Part shown: positions 61,926 to 64,000 of the stretch, piece after piece
How the letters are laid out: each line of letters opens with the position of its first letter
Numbering within the stretch: the stretch's first letter is position 1
Notes under the pieces: model-generated
Database searches by the model: none
The model's input: only the letters and a program-made list of their open reading frames with translations
What the model was told of the DNA's origin: nothing
Made by a program: the position numbers and the translations under genes
From: Lycocorax pyrrhopterus obiensis
Taxonomy: Eukaryota; Chordata; Aves; Passeriformes; Paradisaeidae
Reading direction: 5' to 3'
DNA length: 64,000 bases
Assembly: GCA_014706295.1 (NCBI GenBank)
Contig: JACSVZ010000011.1
Span: forward strand, 13,484,163 to 13,548,162

Positions 61926-64000
61926 AGATATTATTTTCTCTATTTATTCCTGGCGTGGTGATTAAACGTGGCCAAAACGTAGTTACATCCATTGGAAAGT
62001 AAAGGTAGCGCTCCTGGAGGGGCCTGACATCCGATCACACAACTCTACTGAGTCAGGGCACCAGAGCTAGGCAGAGAGGAGGATTTTCTTGGAGCTGTTG
62101 AATCTATGCAAGAGATTTTGCAGAGGTTGTGTCTTTGAACTTCCTCATGCCTCAGGCAGGCAGGAGAAGTCTGTCCCTCACCACAGGGGTTCAGAGGTAT
62201 AGTTAACTGCATTCAAAGTGGCTAGATCTTAAACTTGGTTGAAGGACTCCCATTGGCTTCGCACCCTGTCTTGAGCCCTTTCCAAAGACCTTCCAGCAGT
62301 CTGCTCAAGCCTTCTGTGGCTGTGGTTGGGGTTAGATGTCCTTGGTAGAGCAGTGTAAAAGGTGGAAGCTGGGGAGAGCATTGGCAGAGGGATGTGGAAG
62401 GGCTAAGAATCTCCTTGTCCTGAGCTGTCATCACCTCTGCAGGCCCTGTCTGGTTTTAGCTGGCAGTGTCGAAGCGTGTGTTTATGTGCAGGCTGTGGCT
62501 ATCGCTCCATCTCGACTCTCTGGATCAGGGGTGGGATGTAGATTGTATCTGTCAATCTTGTTTTGGCTGGTCACAGCCAGCCTGCAGTCAGTGTGACCTC
62601 TTCTTCCTAAGGAAGCTGTGGCCTGTTTGGAGAGGCAGAGAGCAGGTCAGGCGTGAAGGGAAGAAGGCAAAGGGAGGGAGAAGGAGCGGCATGTCAGCAG
62701 TCATGCCCAGCTGCCTGTGGCCTCTGGCATGTACTGGTCTTTGCTGTAATGGGGAGGGATACCTATGTGCGTAAACACCACAGCCTTGCAGGGCACAGGC
62801 CTCGGTCTTGACGTGAGGCAGGAGGGGGAAGGCAGGGAGCAGAGTGGGCACAGGGAAAACTGGTTGGGAGAGAGGTGGGATGTATCCCCTTGCATCCCAG
62901 CTACCATGTCCTTTCCCATATCCTTTTTGAGGCTCAATACTGCTTTGTAGTCTACTCTTCCTACCCACAAATGGAAATGTAAGTGCCTGTAATGCCTCAG
63001 TGTGTGCTGGCACTGGTTCTTGCTAAAGAGCGGCCCCTGGGGAATACAGGGGCTCTGTCCGTAACAAATCACAGGGATGAAGGGGTGGAAAAGGTGATTA
63101 CTGCTTACAGGCTCTATTTGAAGCCACCTCTCTCCCCCGGGACTGGAAAATGTATAATACAATGCAAATGAGGGAAATAAAGTCAGGTCTGAAATCTGCA
63201 AGAGTGCTGCTCTGAAAAACACAGCAGGCCCAGGACAGATGCCTGTGTCCATGTGAAGTTGGCATGGGAAGGGGAAGTGCTATGTCCCAGACATACTGGA
63301 GGTTTTTTTAAGGAATCTGTAAGCATGTTGACAGAAGATTTGAGCAGGATTCGTAGGAGGAAAGCTATTACAAAGGCTTCTTGTTAGCAATAAAGGTTCT
63401 CAAATGGAAATATGGTTAAGATGGGGAACAGAGGTTAAAAGTGGTCAGTGCTTAGTGTAGAGTGCAATCAGTAGCCAAGTCCTGCAACGGAAGTGTGCTG
63501 GCATTGTTATCTTCAGTGCTGACACTGTTATTCTCAGTGCTTACTCCCTTTGTTCCACCTCTTGTTGAAGTGAAGCCAGCTGACTGGTTGTCCTTTGCTG
63601 GTGACTTTGTTGTAGGAGCCAGCTGAAGGAGCTTTGTGACTGGACGATAAAATAAAGCAGGTGAATCAATGTGGATAAATGTGGAGTGGTGTATAGCAGA
63701 GGCAAGGAGGGAACCCTAGCTCTGCTTGTACAGTGAGGGTCTCCTTGTTCCTTCCTACTACTAAATGGAATCTTGGGTAGTGATTGACCTAAGCAAGTGT
63801 CTCTCTGCAAGGTAACATGTTCCTAACAGTATAAAAGAACTGTATGAGTATCACTGTGCTACTGCATCCATCTGTAAAGTGTGTTTGACCTGGACACTAT
63901 CTCATTCCACTCATCTCAGAGTATGAACAGCAAAACAGGAAAAGGTGCTAAGGAGGACACATTTAGAGGCTTGGATGTGATGACTTCTGTATGGAAACCC
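61926..64000 (+). other. ATP6V0D1 intron 4, partial
   Basis: The rest of the window is intronic. No ATP6V0D1 exon continuing at the next codons (AYLESFYKFC in human) is found before the right edge. Confidence 0.65.

Noticed and set aside
1..64000. CRISPR arrays, operons, replication origins, riboswitches
   Set aside because: The window is spliced vertebrate nuclear DNA; no direct-repeat/spacer arrays or prokaryotic signals are present.

Overview
The window is nuclear DNA from a bird. Evidence: truncated chicken-repeat-1 (CR1) LINE tails in both orientations, a decayed gammaretrovirus-like provirus, and compact vertebrate genes with GT-AG introns. The exact species cannot be read from the sequence. 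All splice sites below were placed by eye, with reading phase checked across every junction.

Layout, left to right. (1) 1-13,385, plus strand: the last 15 coding exons and the 3' UTR of CNOT1, scaffold of the CCR4-NOT deadenylase complex; the rest of the gene lies left of the window. (2) About 13,640-16,960, minus strand: a decayed, internally deleted gammaretrovirus-like provirus in the gap between two convergent genes; its envelope position carries an unexpected immunoglobulin-like reading. (3) 17,685-21,175, minus strand: complete nine-exon SETD6, a lysine methyltransferase, with its CpG-island promoter. (4) 22,604-22,676, plus strand: a tRNA-Lys(UUU) gene. (5) 24,002-28,742, minus strand: a complete second SNRK-type kinase gene, a paralogue of SNRK that I do not know from mammals, with a cAMP-response element at its promoter and a degenerate minisatellite in its first intron. 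(6) 30,587-32,912, plus strand: complete AGRP, the agouti-related melanocortin antagonist, with TATA box, non-coding first exon and poly(A) signal. (7) 34,075 to beyond the right edge, plus strand: the first four exons of ATP6V0D1 (V-ATPase subunit d1), with two CLEAR-type CACGTG boxes just upstream and introns of about 10 and 14 kb.

The genes form no operon. CNOT1/SETD6 and AGRP/ATP6V0D1 are two blocks that lie apart on human 16q21 and 16q22; here they are joined through the tRNA gene and the SNRK paralogue. GC content is high around SETD6, the tRNA, the kinase and AGRP (about 20-33 kb), and lower in the CNOT1 and ATP6V0D1 introns, which hold no gene I can support. The observations most worth following are the SNRK paralogue beside AGRP, the Ig-like segment in the provirus, the paired CLEAR boxes, the compensatory acceptor-stem change in the tRNA, and a low-stop antisense interval in a CNOT1 intron.
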